From assembly GCF_003286085.1 (NCBI RefSeq), contig NW_020825298.1:12214001-12278000 (forward strand): DNA of 64,000 bases, written 5' to 3'. The notes below the pieces were generated by a model that was not told where the DNA came from, did not search any database, and saw only the letters and a list, made by a program, of their open reading frames with translations. Origin of the DNA: Drosophila persimilis (Eukaryota > Arthropoda > Insecta > Diptera > Drosophilidae). Shown piece after piece: positions 52,301 to 62,810 of this stretch; the first letter of the stretch is position 1, and each line of letters opens with the position of its first letter. The position numbers and the translations under genes were made by a program.

Positions 52301-52652
52301 TTCTTAATTAAAAACATATAGCATACCCAGATTTAAGTTCATTGTTTATTCAGGAAGAGTTCACTTCGAGGCAATGCGTTGCCAAGGTCTGCCCTGAACC
52401 CGTCCTGAACTCTCGCCGCACTTCAATTTACCTTCTAACGTGCTCTACTTTCATCCCATTCCAGGCACAGTGGGTCGCAAATGCAATCGGAATACGACAA
52501 CCAGCGATGGGTGCGCCTCTCTCTGCTGTGGGCGTGGCCACAGTCAAATCATCGAGCGACGGGCCGAGCGCTGTCACTGTAAATTTCAATGGTGCTGTAG
52601 TGTGGAGTGCGAGGAATGCCACGTGGAGGAGTGGATTAGTATATGCAATTGA
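40354..52652 (+). CDS. Wnt10: Wnt10, secreted Wnt ligand (6 coding exons)
   Basis: Coding exons are 40354-40595, 45751-45898, 46016-46094, 50222-50604, 50671-51130 and 52465-52652; all are GT-AG with matching phases, total 1500 nt (499 aa; 489 aa if ATG 40384 is used, closer to the 483 aa I recall for D. melanogaster). Exon 1 encodes an His/Gln/Ser-rich N-terminus and, only at about residues 67-78, a hydrophobic segment (LHLIVVIILACC), so the signal sequence is unusually far in. Later exons carry the Wnt core: WHRWNCSS, ESAFAFAISAAGVAHSVARAC, WKWGGCSHN, CKCHGMSGSC with the acylated serine at about residue 300, a Ser/Gly/Asp-rich linker of roughly 60 residues in exon 5, and the Cys-rich C-terminus. 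Exon 1 reading frame was fixed by splice phase (CTG|GT joined to G|CTT gives Trp). Same strand and order as Wnt6. Confidence 0.93.
40596..45750 (+). other. Wnt10: Wnt10 intron 1 (5.2 kb)
   Basis: Donor GTAAGT at 40596; acceptor TTGTAG ending at 45750. No gene is supported inside. Notable content: a cluster of GTTGCA/TGCAAC hexamers at 41947-42362, a 22-base direct duplication (42051-42072 and 42080-42101), a short CA tract near 42223-42241, and one TGACTCA near 43814. Open frames are not convincing. Confidence 0.85.
42051..42101 (+). repeat. 22-base direct duplication in Wnt10 intron 1
   Basis: The unit beginning AACGTTGCAGCGCAG is present at 42051-42072 and again, exactly, at 42080-42101 (period 29). 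Confidence 0.9.
48241..48304. repeat. TGTCCA-type short repeat
   Basis: Eight or so imperfect units of TGTCCA(C/G)(T) in Wnt10 intron 3. Confidence 0.8.
49004..49040. repeat. CAAGC pentamer repeat
   Basis: Seven tandem units with one AGG variant. Confidence 0.85.
49099..49140. repeat. GA-rich tract
   Basis: (GA)n with C and GG interruptions. Confidence 0.85.
50605..50670 (+). other. Wnt10: Wnt10 intron 4, 66 bases, stop-free and in frame
   Basis: GTGAGT at 50605 and CTGCAG ending at 50670 flank an intron whose length is a multiple of three and which has no stop in the Wnt10 frame. Retention would insert 22 residues between the conserved HNNHAGRV and the segment leading into CKCHGMSGSC. Family alignment shows the joined form is the normal one. 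Confidence 0.85.
51131..52464 (+). other. Wnt10: Wnt10 intron 5 (1.3 kb)
   Basis: Donor GTGAGT at 51131; acceptor TTCCAG ending at 52464. Contains a CAG run near 51645-51669 and otherwise nothing recognised. Confidence 0.85.
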
Positions 52653-52820
52653 GAAGGAGATCGATCAGCTATCCCAGCGATCCCAGCGGTCAGCGAAGAG
52701 GCAGAGTAAGGGAATGCCTCCAGAGGGATCATCACACACATAAGAAAAGACTTTTCTTCAATCTAAACAAAAAACACTTAACACAAATCAGTATTAAACA
52801 ATAAAAATATGTTATAGGGC
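52653..52820 (+). other. Wnt10: Wnt10 3' UTR
   Basis: Short AT-rich stretch after the Wnt10 stop codon, up to just past the AATAAA at 52800-52805. Confidence 0.55.
52800..52805 (+). terminator. poly(A) signal of Wnt10
   Basis: AATAAA 148 bases after the Wnt10 stop codon; the first canonical hexamer downstream. Confidence 0.55.
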
Positions 52821-53850
52821 CACCATAAAAAGCAGAAAACAGAAAACAAAAAACGATAATTGAAATGTGTAAATTCAATGATTAGTTTAGCAATCTCAAG
52901 ACATATTGAAATATATATAAAATGATAAAATGAAATATAAATATATTTTGTAAATACAAATAATAAGATGCATAATTAGTCTGTCAATCAGCTGAGTTTC
53001 AATCGGTTTTCCATTCTACTTACATGCCTATCATTTTCACTCCCCAGGTTTTTCCTTTTTTCCCTTTTGTTTTGGTCTGCACGTGAATGTCGGCAATGCT
53101 AATTGAATTAGTCGACTAAATAGTTGCCCAAGGTGCTTTTGCCCACCACCGTACCGTGTTGGCTGTGGCTACTGCCCATTGATATTGAGGGGCTTCCTTC
53201 CTTGGGCTGGGAAGAGACCCCTAGTAAAAAACCAACGATTGCATTTGGCCAGCCTTTAGTTGGCTAACGGCAGCGGTACGTGCTGCATGCGTGCGGTCGG
53301 TTCGGAAATCAAATTGGAAACCATCATCAAAGTTCTGGAAACACTGGCAATATCAAAGGTCTGTCCTAAAGGATCAAGGATTATGTGATGAGTGTTGAAA
53401 AGTTGAAAAGTACTGAAAATGTTCTCTTAGGGAGAGTCGTTTGATGAAGTTAAACATTAACTAATTCCAAGTGAAGTGAAACGAAGAAGGACTCGATGAA
53501 AAAACTTTACAAAAACTCTTCAATTTTAATTCCTCTCTCATTTAAGGTCCTTCTCCTTTTAACAACATTTTTGGTGTCTTTTGGACACAGTTTTTGTAAC
53601 TCCAATTAAACTGGAAGTCCTTAAGCCCAAACCATCAGATGTCCTTTCTCTACAGATACCTTCAAACCCATTAACAAACCCTTTTCCAACCCAGTTCATT
53701 CTTCAGTTCTTTCGCAACCAAACGAAGCCCTGCCAGTGCAGAAACGGAACCCCAAAACCTAATCTCTTTATGTACCTCCAAAGAATAAACCAATTAACAC
53801 CCCCACAGAATACTTCTGCAACAATTTAAAGAACTGATAGGACGTTCAGG
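52821..53850 (+). promoter_or_regulatory. ninaC: ninaC upstream and leader region
   Basis: About 1 kb between the Wnt10 poly(A) signal and the ninaC ATG. It carries a perfect P3-type palindrome (53100-53110) with an AT-rich CTAAATAG about ten bases downstream that could serve as a weak TATA element. A leader intron is possible: a donor-like GGTACGT near 53273 and TTCAG at 53845-53849 immediately before the start codon, but this is speculative. No protein-coding gene seen. Confidence 0.4.
53100..53110 (+). promoter_or_regulatory. P3 / RCSI-like photoreceptor promoter site
   Basis: TAATTGAATTA is a perfect match to the palindromic P3 homeodomain-dimer site (TAATYNRATTA), the core of the RCSI element of fly rhodopsin promoters bound by Pax6/Otd-type factors. 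It lies 741 bases upstream of the ninaC start codon. The match is seen; the function is inferred from ninaC being a photoreceptor gene. Confidence 0.5.
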
Positions 53851-56800
53851 ATGTATTTACCGTATTCGCAATTGCCGGATCCAACGGATAAGTTCGAGAT
53901 CTATGAAGAAATAGCCCAGGGTGTCAATGCCAAAGTATTTCGGGCCAAGGAATTGGAGACCGATCGTCTGGTGGCATTAAAGATACAGCACTACGATGAA
54001 GAGCATCAGGTGTCCATCGAGGAGGAGTATCGTACTTTGCGAGACTATTGTGCCCACCCCAATCTCCCGGAGTTCTATGGCGTGTACAAGCTATCGAAGC
54101 CGAATGGTCCTGATGAGATTTGGTTCGTTTTGGAGGTAAGTCCGGCATAAGAAAACTGAACTAATCAAAACTCAAAAATCCCTACTAAATATGATCCTTA
54201 CAGTACTGTGCTGGAGGAACAGCCGTAGATATGGTTAATAAGCTCCTCAAACTGGACCGTAGGATGAGAGAGGAGCACATCGCCTACATCATCCGGGAGA
54301 CGTGTCGGGCAGCCATCGAGCTGAATCGCAATCATGTCCTGCATCGGGACATCCGTGGCGACAACATTTTGCTCACGAAAAATGGACGGGTGAAGCTCTG
54401 CGACTTCGGTCTGTCCCGTCAAGTGGATTCGACTTTGGGGAAGCGAGGCACCTGCATTGGTTCGCCGTGCTGGATGGCCCCCGAAGTGGTGGCTGCCATG
54501 GAGTCCCGCGAGCCCGATATCACCGTTCGGGCAGATGTCTGGGCCCTGGGTATCACCACCATTGAGTTGGCCGATGGAAAGCCCCCGTTTGCTGACATGC
54601 ATCCCACTCGAGCCATGTTCCAGATCGTGCGGAATCCACCGCCGACACTGATGCGACCCACGAATTGGTCCCAGCAGATCAATGACTTTATTGCCGAGTG
54701 TCTGGAGAAGAGTGCCGAGAATCGCCCCATGATGGTCGAGATGGTAGAGCATCCATTCCTCACGGAGCTCATTGAGAACGAGCAGGAGATGCAGTCGGAT
54801 CTTGCAGAGATGCTGGAGCTTTCGAGGGATGTGAAGAGCCTGTACAAGGAGCCGGAACTATTTGTGGATCGCGGCTATATCAAGCGCTTCGATGGGAAGC
54901 CGGAGCGCATGTATCCTGAAGATTTGGCAGCCCTGGAAAACCCCGTGGATGAGAGCATCATTGATTCGCTGCTAAATCGCATGATGACTGGTGAATCCTA
55001 TAGTTTTATTGGAGATATCCTGCTGTCCCTGAATTCGAATGAGATCCAAAGCGAATTCCCTCCGGAGGTGAGTGCAAATCTCCTATATTTCACCTTCAAA
55101 TTCTATGAATTCTGTGACCTCTGCAGTTCCATGCCAAATACCGATTCAAGTCTCGCTCGGAGAACCAACCCCATATCTTCTCCGTGGCCGATATTGCCTA
55201 CCAGGATATGCTCCATCATCGCGAGCCCCAGCACATTGTCCTTTCTGGGGAGAGCTACTCGGGCAAGTCGACCAACGCCCGTCTGCTGATCAAGCATCTG
55301 TGCTATCTTGGGGCTGGCAATCGGGGTGCCACTGGGCGCGTGGAGACCTCCATTAAGGCCATCCTGATGATGGTCAATGCCGGCACTCCCGTCAACAATG
55401 ACTCCACCCGCTGTGTCCTGCAGTATTGTCTGACTTTCGGCAAGACCGGAAAGATGAGTGGAGCGGTATTCAATATGTATATGCTGGAGAAGCTGCGAGT
55501 GGCCACGTGTGACGGCACCCAGCACAATTTCCACATTTTCTACTATTTCTATGACTTCATCAACCAGCAGAATCAGCTGAAGGACTACAATCTGAAAGCG
55601 GACCGCAACTATCGCTATCTGCGCGTGCCACCAGATGCTCCCCCAACCAAGATCAAGTATCGTCGCGACGATCCCGAGGGTAATGTGGAGCACTACCGTG
55701 AGTTTGAGAACATTCTCAGGGATCTGGACTTTAACCACAAGCAGCTGGAGACTGTGCGAAAGGTGCTGGCTGCCATCTTAAACATTGGAAACATTCGCTT
55801 CCGACAGTCCGGCAAGTACGCCGAAGTCGAGAACACGGATATAGTATCGCGTATTGCCGAGCTCTTGAGGGTGGATGAGAAGAAATTCATGTGGTCCTTA
55901 ACAAACTTCATAATGGTCAAGGGAGGTGTGGCCGAAAGACGGCAGTACACCGCAGAGGAGGCTCGCGATGCACGCGATGCTGTGGCCAGCACCATCTACT
56001 CCCGATTTGTGGACTTTATTATCAACAGGATTAACATGAACATGTCGTTTCCAAGAGCTGTCTTGTAAGTCATACAGAACCCATAATTAACCCCCCAATA
56101 CGAATAAAACTTGATCGAATCTCTTTCCCTAGTGGCGACACAAACGCCATCATTATCCATGATATGTTCGGCTTTGAGTGCTTCAATCGGAATGGCATGG
56201 AGCAGCTAATGATCAACACTCTGAACGAACAGATGCAATATCACTACAACCAACGCATTTTCATTAGCGAAATGCTCGAAATGGAGGCCGAGGATATAGA
56301 CACCATTAACTTGAACTTCTACGATAACAAGACCGCTTTGGATAATCTGCTAACTAAGCCAGATGGTCTCTTCTACATCATTGATGATGCCTCACGCTCC
56401 TGCCAGGATCAGGACTTGATTATGGGTGAGTCCCCACGAGGTATTTCCATTACTTATATAAGCTCTGAATTCCTGAATAGATCGCGTTTCGGAGAAACAC
56501 AGCCAGTTTGTGAAGAAGCACACTGCCACTGAGATATCCGTTGCTCATTATACGGGCCGCATCATCTATGATACTCGCTCCTTCACGGACATCAACCGCG
56601 ACTTTGTCCCCCCGGAAATGATTGAGACGTTCCGCTCTTCGCTGGACGAGAGCATAATGCTCATGTTCACCAATCAACTGACGAAAGCTGGCAATCTGAC
56701 AATGCCTTTTGAGGCTGTCCAGCATAAGGATGAAACTGAACGCAGGTCCTACGTGAGTCTTAAGCCCTGCAAACTTCAGTCCTTAAAGTCTATAAATCCC

Positions 56801-57760
56801 TCTCAATTAGGCCCTCAACACTTTGAGTGCTGGATGCATCTCCCAGGTGAACAATTTACGTACTCTGTCGGCCAATTTCCGCTTCACCTGCCTGACTCTG
56901 CTCAAAATGCTAAGCCAAAATGCCAGTCTCGGCGTGCACTTTGTCCGTTGCATACGAGCTGATTTGGAGTACAAGCCGCGTGCGTTCCACTCTGATGTGG
57001 TGCAGCAACAGATGAAGGCTCTGGGTGTCCTGGACACGGTCATTGCCCGGCAAAAGGGCTACAGCTCTCGACTGGGCTTCGATGAGTTCCTCAGACGGTG
57101 AGTAGAACCCTGAGTAGCTCTTCACTTACTTGATTCTATGATATATCCCTTTCAGCTATCAATTCCTAGCCTTTGACTTTGATGAGCCTGTGGAAATGAC
57201 AAAAGAGAATTGTCGTCTCTTATTTTTACGTCTCAAGATGGAGGGTTGGGCCTTGGGCAAGTCCAAAGTCTTTTTGCGCTACTACAACGATGAGTTCTTA
57301 GCCAGGTAGGATCCTAACCTAAATCGTTATTCTGAGACATTGTTTAATCCTTGAAACGATCCTCAGAAATTACGAGCTTCAAGTGAAGAAAGTCATCAAA
57401 GTGCAGTCCATGATGCGGGCACTTTTAGCCCGAAAACGTGTCAAAGGTGGCAAGGTCTTTAAATGTAAGTTTTCGTCAAAAACTTCCTTGAAAACTTCCC
57501 TCTAAAACCTAATCATATCTCTCCCTTAAATAGTGGGCAAAAAGGGTCAGGAGCATTCCGATTTGGCAGCTGCCAAAATACAAAAAGGTAAAAAAACTCA
57601 AGTTGATAAACTTAAGGAATTCGATGAGGAGCATATCGACATAAGTGAGACGCCATCGGAGGCCGAGGAAATGTTCCTCGAGACGCGCATGGACGAGGCT
57701 CTGGCGGCAGTGCGAATATCAAAAATAGAGCAGGCATCGGCCGAAGAAGAGAATCCATAA
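53851..57760 (+). CDS. ninaC: NINAC p132, kinase-myosin III, short isoform
   Basis: Shares the first eight coding exons with p174, then reads through the exon 9 donor (GGTAAAA at 57587-57588) so that the last exon is 57534-57760; total 3414 nt, 1137 aa (1135 in D. melanogaster as I recall). The unique tail of about 57 residues is Lys-rich at first, then acidic, ending EEENP. It lacks the second IQ motif and the INAD-binding end, which fits the known cytoplasmic location of p132. An AATAAA 120 bases after its stop provides the separate 3' end. Confidence 0.92.
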
Positions 57761-59752
57761 TAAGTACTACATATATACACGTACTCGTACTCGTACTCGT
57801 ACCATTATATCACTATATTCGTATCGAAGTGTAGCACTCGATCAATAATACTACTACACATACTACTCGTACTACTACCAATAAAATCTCAAACTAAAAA
57901 GAAATAACAAAATTAATCAAGAATATACGTAGAAGTTCGAACTGGTGGTGGTAGATGGTGTTCGGTGGTCTCTCTACCGCAATACCTAAGCCGCTTAGTG
58001 GTGTCGTATGCTGCCACCCCATTCCGTGCCTGATGCAACCAATCGGCTTAAAGGTTTCTTTCTCCGAGACATAACACTTAGCAGCGACGCCGCGCCATGC
58101 CACGTAGAGATGAATTATAAGTGCTGCATAGAAAAGAAATGAAAATTTAATTAAATTAAGGTGACTTCTCCCTCTGACCCTCTTTTTGTTGCTGTTGTTG
58201 TTTAATGGGTTACTCTGTTTGTTCTGTGTATTCCTACAGCGTATCGCGGGTTCCGTGACCGGGTCCGTCTGCCGCCGCTGGTCAATGAGAAGACGGGCCA
58301 ACGGAATGAGAACACCGCCGACTTTATTCGACCCTATGCCAAGAAATGGCGAGAGAAGTCCATCTTTCAGGTCCTGCTGCACTACAGAGCGGCCCGCTTC
58401 CAGGACTTTGTCAATCTCTCACAACAGGTAATGATCTGATTTACTTATTCCCCAACTACTGATCGATAGATTATCCTTGTTTATCCTTTTGCCTTTTAGG
58501 TACATATTTACAACCAACGGATGGTCGGTGGGCTGAACAAATGCACCCGGTCGGTGCCCTTCGAGCGCATTAATATGCGGGAGGTAAACTCCTCGCAGCT
58601 GGGACCCCTTCCTGTTCCGATGAAGAAGATGCCATTCCGCCTGGATCAGATACCCTTCTATGACACACAGTACATGGTGGATCCGGCCAATTCTATATCT
58701 CGTCAAACGTTTCCCAATCAGTTGCTGGTGCAAAATCTGGAAGATGATGAAGCCTGGGATAGTCCTCTACAGCGCAATCCTTCGATGACTTCGTGTGCCA
58801 TGACCTACAATGCTTATAAGAAAGAACAGGCTTGCCAGACCAATTGGGATCGTATGGGCGAAAGCGATAATATATACAATCAGGGGTTCTTTAGAGATCC
58901 ACAGCAGTTAAGAAGGTAAGATTCCGATATACATATGCCACGTACCACATCGTGTTATGTCCGTCTGTCCCTTGATTTAAAAATCATTTAAGCTTTTAAT
59001 GACGGCATTTTAAGCACCTATGTGTTCTCGTTTTTTTAGAAACCAAGTGCAACAAAACATGAATGCTTACAACAATGCCTATAACAACTACAACAGCAGC
59101 AACAATCCCAACTGGGGCCGCTCAGGATCCCGTCGTAATTCCCTCAAGGGCTACGCGGCGCCACCGCCGCCGCCACCGATGCCTTCATCCAACAACTACT
59201 ATCGAAATAATCCCAGTCAACAGCCTCAAAGGAACTATCAGCAACGCTCCTCGTATCCACCTTCAGATCCCATAAGAGAGCTCCAGAACATGGCACGCAA
59301 CGACGGAGACGTAAGTGTGTCCCACACTTATATTATCTTTGACTTAAACTCCACGCATATGCACTTTGCAGAACTCCGAGGATCCTCCATTCAACTTCAA
59401 GGCCATGCTGCGCAAGACAAACTATCCAAGGGGCTCAGAGACCAGCACCTATGACTTTAACAATCGCCGGGGGTCGGACGCCGGGGATCAGCAGCACACA
59501 TTCCAGGCACCCAAACTACGCTCCACTGGACGCCGCTTCGAAGATGAGGGGGGCTATAAAACCTCGGCGGGCAACTATGGGGCTGCCCGCAACTTTGGCC
59601 AGCAGCGGGCTCCTCCTTTGAACCAGAGCTCCTCCAGTGTGGGTCGCAGCTTTGAGAACAGCAATGCAAGGTCCTTCGAGCAGGCGGGCTCCTATGTTGA
59701 AGAGGAGATTGCACCAGGGGTGACCCTATCCGGATATGCGGTGGACATATAA
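53851..59752 (+). CDS. ninaC: NINAC p174, kinase-myosin III, long isoform
   Basis: Thirteen coding exons: 53851-54135, 54204-55067, 55127-56064, 56133-56425, 56481-56752, 56811-57097, 57156-57305, 57367-57464, 57534-57587, 58240-58427, 58500-58915, 59040-59310, 59372-59752; 4497 nt, 1498 aa (1501 in D. melanogaster as I recall). Residues about 15-280 are a Ser/Thr kinase (Lys44, HRD Asp144, DFG Asp162; glycine loop degenerate). The myosin motor runs from about 390 to 1030 with P-loop GESYSGKST at 424-432. An IQ motif lies near 1038-1056 and a second, AAKIQKAYRGFRDR, spans the exon 9/10 junction and is specific to this isoform. The tail has a proline run, DPPFNFKAMLRKT and the C-terminus GYAVDI, whose last Ile binds INAD in D. 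melanogaster. Acts in photoreceptor rhabdomeres, in light adaptation and calmodulin localisation. Same strand as Wnt10, 1.2 kb downstream. Confidence 0.96.
57761..58239 (+). other. ninaC: p132 3' UTR inside the p174 alternative intron
   Basis: In p132 mRNA this is 3' UTR up to the AATAAA at 57880-57885; in p174 it is part of the intron from 57588 to 58239, whose acceptor is TTCCTACAG. It holds GTACTC-type short repeats near 57780-57802. No gene inside. Confidence 0.8.
57880..57885 (+). terminator. intronic poly(A) signal for ninaC p132
   Basis: AATAAA 120 bases downstream of the p132 stop codon and 354 bases upstream of p174 exon 10; competing use of this site and the exon 9 donor would choose the isoform. 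Confidence 0.65.
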
Positions 59753-60075
59753 ACATAGTACTACTTCAAGAACCGGCTCCAAGTCCCACCAGATAGCAGA
59801 CATGCAGACTTTACACATTGAGTGGAGTGCTCTCACAGTGGATTTCATGTAGAACTTAAATGTAACTTAAAACATAACTAAAACATAGTTTTCTTAACAT
59901 TGTTAACTCCCAAGAGTATCCCTTGGCATGTGTCTTAATGGTTTAATCCGTTTACATTACCATGTTTGGTTTTGTTTCAAATCTCAGAAAATACCATTTT
60001 TGTCCATTTTGTCGAAAATATATTCTAGTTTGAAGGTTTTTAGCAATAAATTGAATTCAGCAAACACATTTGCAT
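59753..60075 (+). other. ninaC: ninaC p174 3' UTR
   Basis: AT-rich stretch following the p174 stop, ending shortly after AATAAA at 60045-60050. Nothing else recognised. Confidence 0.6.
60045..60050 (+). terminator. poly(A) signal of ninaC p174
   Basis: AATAAA about 293 bases after the p174 stop codon, the first canonical hexamer. Confidence 0.6.
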
Positions 60076-60081
60076 TTTATT
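60076..60081 (-). terminator. poly(A) signal of the MEAK7-homologue gene
   Basis: TTTATT on the plus strand reads AATAAA on the minus strand, 388 bases beyond the stop codon of the convergent gene. It is only 26 bases from the ninaC p174 signal on the other strand. Confidence 0.5.
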
Positions 60082-60468
60082 GACGCAGGATAAAAGAATA
60101 ATTCGACAAACTAACATTGCTTATGAATTTTTGTTGTAAATGATTTCGTATTCTCACTTTTAAGGTCTAAAACGCAACAACAATACTCTCAGTATTACAT
60201 ACATAAACTATATCCATTATACATTGTATATATAGCTAAACAAAACGTTTATAGGAATGGATTGAACAAATACTCTTTTGTTCGCAGGACTCTTTTGTTT
60301 TGTGTGATCGATTTTTGTTTTTTTTTTTTTTTTTTTGATAGGGGACATTCGATAATGCTAAAGTAAATTGAATTAAAAATTTTAACATCACACCCAAAAC
60401 GGGTATGGTCTCATAAATTCTTGAACATGATAAAACCAAGCTTGGATTTGGTTAATTTTCAGATAATA
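60082..60468 (-). other. 3' UTR of the MEAK7-homologue gene
   Basis: Lies between the stop codon and the minus-strand AATAAA. It contains a run of about 19 T on the plus strand (60318-60336), which would be an internal oligo-A tract in this mRNA. Confidence 0.5.
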
Positions 60469-62810
60469 TCAATCATCCATACCGGGTTCACGTAGACCAT
60501 CTGAATGCATTGTCTTGCCGGCAATTTCCAGCATAGCACGATCTTCCAGATTGCTATCTAAGATTGAGCGTTTCTGTAAAGGATTCACCATATATCAATC
60601 ATTAATTCAGATAATATTTGAGTATTTCATATGACTAACCTGACCATCACCGCCTCCTTCTCCATCCTCGCCTTTGACGGGTAAATCGCCCACGGCCCAT
60701 ACCTCCATATTGCGTATTTTAAATTGCTTTCGTTTGCTTTAAATACAAGAGTATTTGGTGATTTATAGACACTCTCCTTTTTACGGTATATCCTTACCTC
60801 AACTGCACATAATCTCGATATGTGGAACAGCTTTCCACACTTTGTCCATCGCCAAACATGCAGTCAATCCACAGTCCCCAGAATTCGAACTGTCCACCCA
60901 TTCCCTGCTCACGCAAAAAAACACAAAAAAAACCGGTAATTAGAAGGGCAATCAATCAATTATATATAGGCATGACTCACCAAGCCATTGGGCATTGTCT
61001 GCTGATTCAAATTCAGATACTGATAATGATCATTGTACCCAGTGGCCGAAAAGCACCGCATGGCGGGGCTTAATGTAAAAAGCAATGAGCTATCGTCGCC
61101 ACAGAATTGTGGCTTCAGAGACCAAGATTGGGACGCATAGCCCCCAAAGATGTATTGATCCTCGTCTTCGATGAAAAACAACGTGGGTCCCTGGTCGACG
61201 ATTTTCCCCAGCATGGTGGAAAAGCTCTCGCCATGGATTTTCGATGAGAATAGAAAACGCCATTTGTGGCGCAGCTCGCGGGTTAATTGAGCGTTAATGT
61301 ACAAGACGTGCGGCAGTTCGATGATGGGGCGATACTGACTATGGGCAGGGGCATCTACAAATTGGGAGAATAATTAAAGTTAAAGAGATAACAGGAGGAT
61401 TTTTCGTGTTGCCATACCACATAGCTCTGGGAGAATAGGAATTTCCACTTCCTTGATAATATGACGCTTGCTGCCGCCATGACGAGAATACAGTTGAACA
61501 AAAACCTCACGCCACATCAGCAGGAACTGCGGTGTGACATGCAGCCAACGTTCGAGTGCTTCACTATGCATACTATGCTCGAGCTCTTTGCCCATATTCC
61601 TCATCAGACCCTTCGCTAGAGAGCAAGCTGAACGCTCTGTGGTAAGGAAGCCCAGATCCTGCCAGTCCTTGATGCTGGAACCCTTTGCAGTGGTCTCCAA
61701 ATGCACGTAGCTCTTTATAACCGAGTACAAATACTGAAAGAAGAATCAAGAGTTTACATAGTTCGAGCTCTATTGAGTTTCCAATTCAGTTCTTACCTGC
61801 TCCAATTGCTTGACATTGAAGGTGTCGGCTCCATTTCGTGCCAGTGAGCATAATAACATGTGCATTTTCTGATCCATGGTACCACGCTCCATGATGTAGT
61901 AGGGTTCGGCGAACTTTTTCAGCGGTATATTGACGGTTTGCTGGCCTGGCTTCGTCGGTATAAACAAAAACTGAGCCGTACTCTCGGCCAATGATCGTTC
62001 GATAGTCTGAGACCATGTTTCCTGTTTTCATAATAAACAATATTCATGAATAACCACTATAAACAAAGGAAGTGCGCATTGGGGATACTCTTTATAAACA
62101 TAATTTTAGTGCTGCTGTCAGCACATTCTTTCAAGGTCTGAGAAACGCTGAGTCGCCAAGTGCTTGAGCTCTCGCAAGAGAAGGGCAATTTTTGATTCTG
62201 TTGGGGCCCACGAAATGGGTTAATATTGTTTATTTTTAATTCAATTTTCATGCCGCCCTAATTGGGGGACCCCTTCCATCAAAATCACGATTAGTTCGTG
62301 ATTCGTTAGCAAGCAAATTCAACAAAGCAAAAAGCAAACACACAGCACCGAGCGTCAAGCGCTCAGCAAACAAATTAGACAAATTATGAGGCTCGTTCAC
62401 GTTCGGTTTGATAGTAGTGGAATTATCAATTGAAAACTGCTGATAAGCACTAACCGCACACATTTTCCTTTGTCATGCAGCGGGGCAGGTGGTGCATCCT
62501 CATGACTCCGAGGCTCAAAAGAAGTGCACTCTGCTTGAAAACCTTGACCCTTTGACCGTGACCACAGCTGCAGCATGCAGTTCCGCATCTGCTTCGAATT
62601 TACATTGATTTTTTTGACCCCGGACACGTGTCACACGGCACACAAACACACATTGATCATATAGTATATCCTTCAACTTACAACAAGTCGGTCTGATGTC
62701 AGCCTCTCCAGGGCGCCGCCAGATGCATTCTTGTAAGCAGACTCCAGCATCCGCATCTCCTCGGAGGTGTACATATTGTCCGACTCCCGTTTACCGCTCG
62801 CATTACCCAT
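60469..62810 (-). CDS. TLDc-domain protein, MEAK7/TLDC1 homologue (7 exons)
   Basis: Coding exons in transcript order: 62810-62682, 62021-61797, 61733-61418, 61354-60981, 60904-60798, 60736-60640, 60573-60469; 1353 nt, 450 aa (human MEAK7 is about 456). The N-terminus MGNAS has Gly2 available for N-myristoylation, as in the human protein. Residues about 240-410 form a TLDc domain: LYINAQLTRELRHKW, FSSKIHGESFS, IFGGYASQSW, TGYNDHYQYLN, NGLGMGGQFEFWGLWID, MEVWAVGD. The C-terminus (LEIAGKTMHSDGLRE) also matches the human family. Human MEAK7 is a lysosomal mTOR-associated protein; the fly function is inferred. The exon 2 acceptor could be 15 bases further on (after CTCAG), dropping five residues without a frame change. 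It may be the gene called CG5149 in D. melanogaster, from memory, so no symbol is given. It converges on ninaC. Confidence 0.9.
62022..62681 (-). other. intron 1 of the MEAK7-homologue gene
   Basis: 660-base intron with donor GTAAGT (minus strand, from 62681). The acceptor region is poor in pyrimidines (ATGAAAACAG), so its exact end is the least certain junction of this gene. No gene seen inside. Confidence 0.7.

Noticed and set aside
54198..54752. 184-codon minus-strand ORF
   Set aside because: Exactly antisense to ninaC exon 2; a shadow of codon structure in a strongly coding exon.
55068..55126. Read-through of ninaC intron 2 in an open frame to 55289
   Set aside because: The 59-base intron changes the frame, and the residues after it do not match the family; splicing at GTGAGT / CTGCAG restores the myosin motor.
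55103..55738. 211-codon minus-strand ORF
   Set aside because: Antisense shadow of ninaC exon 3.
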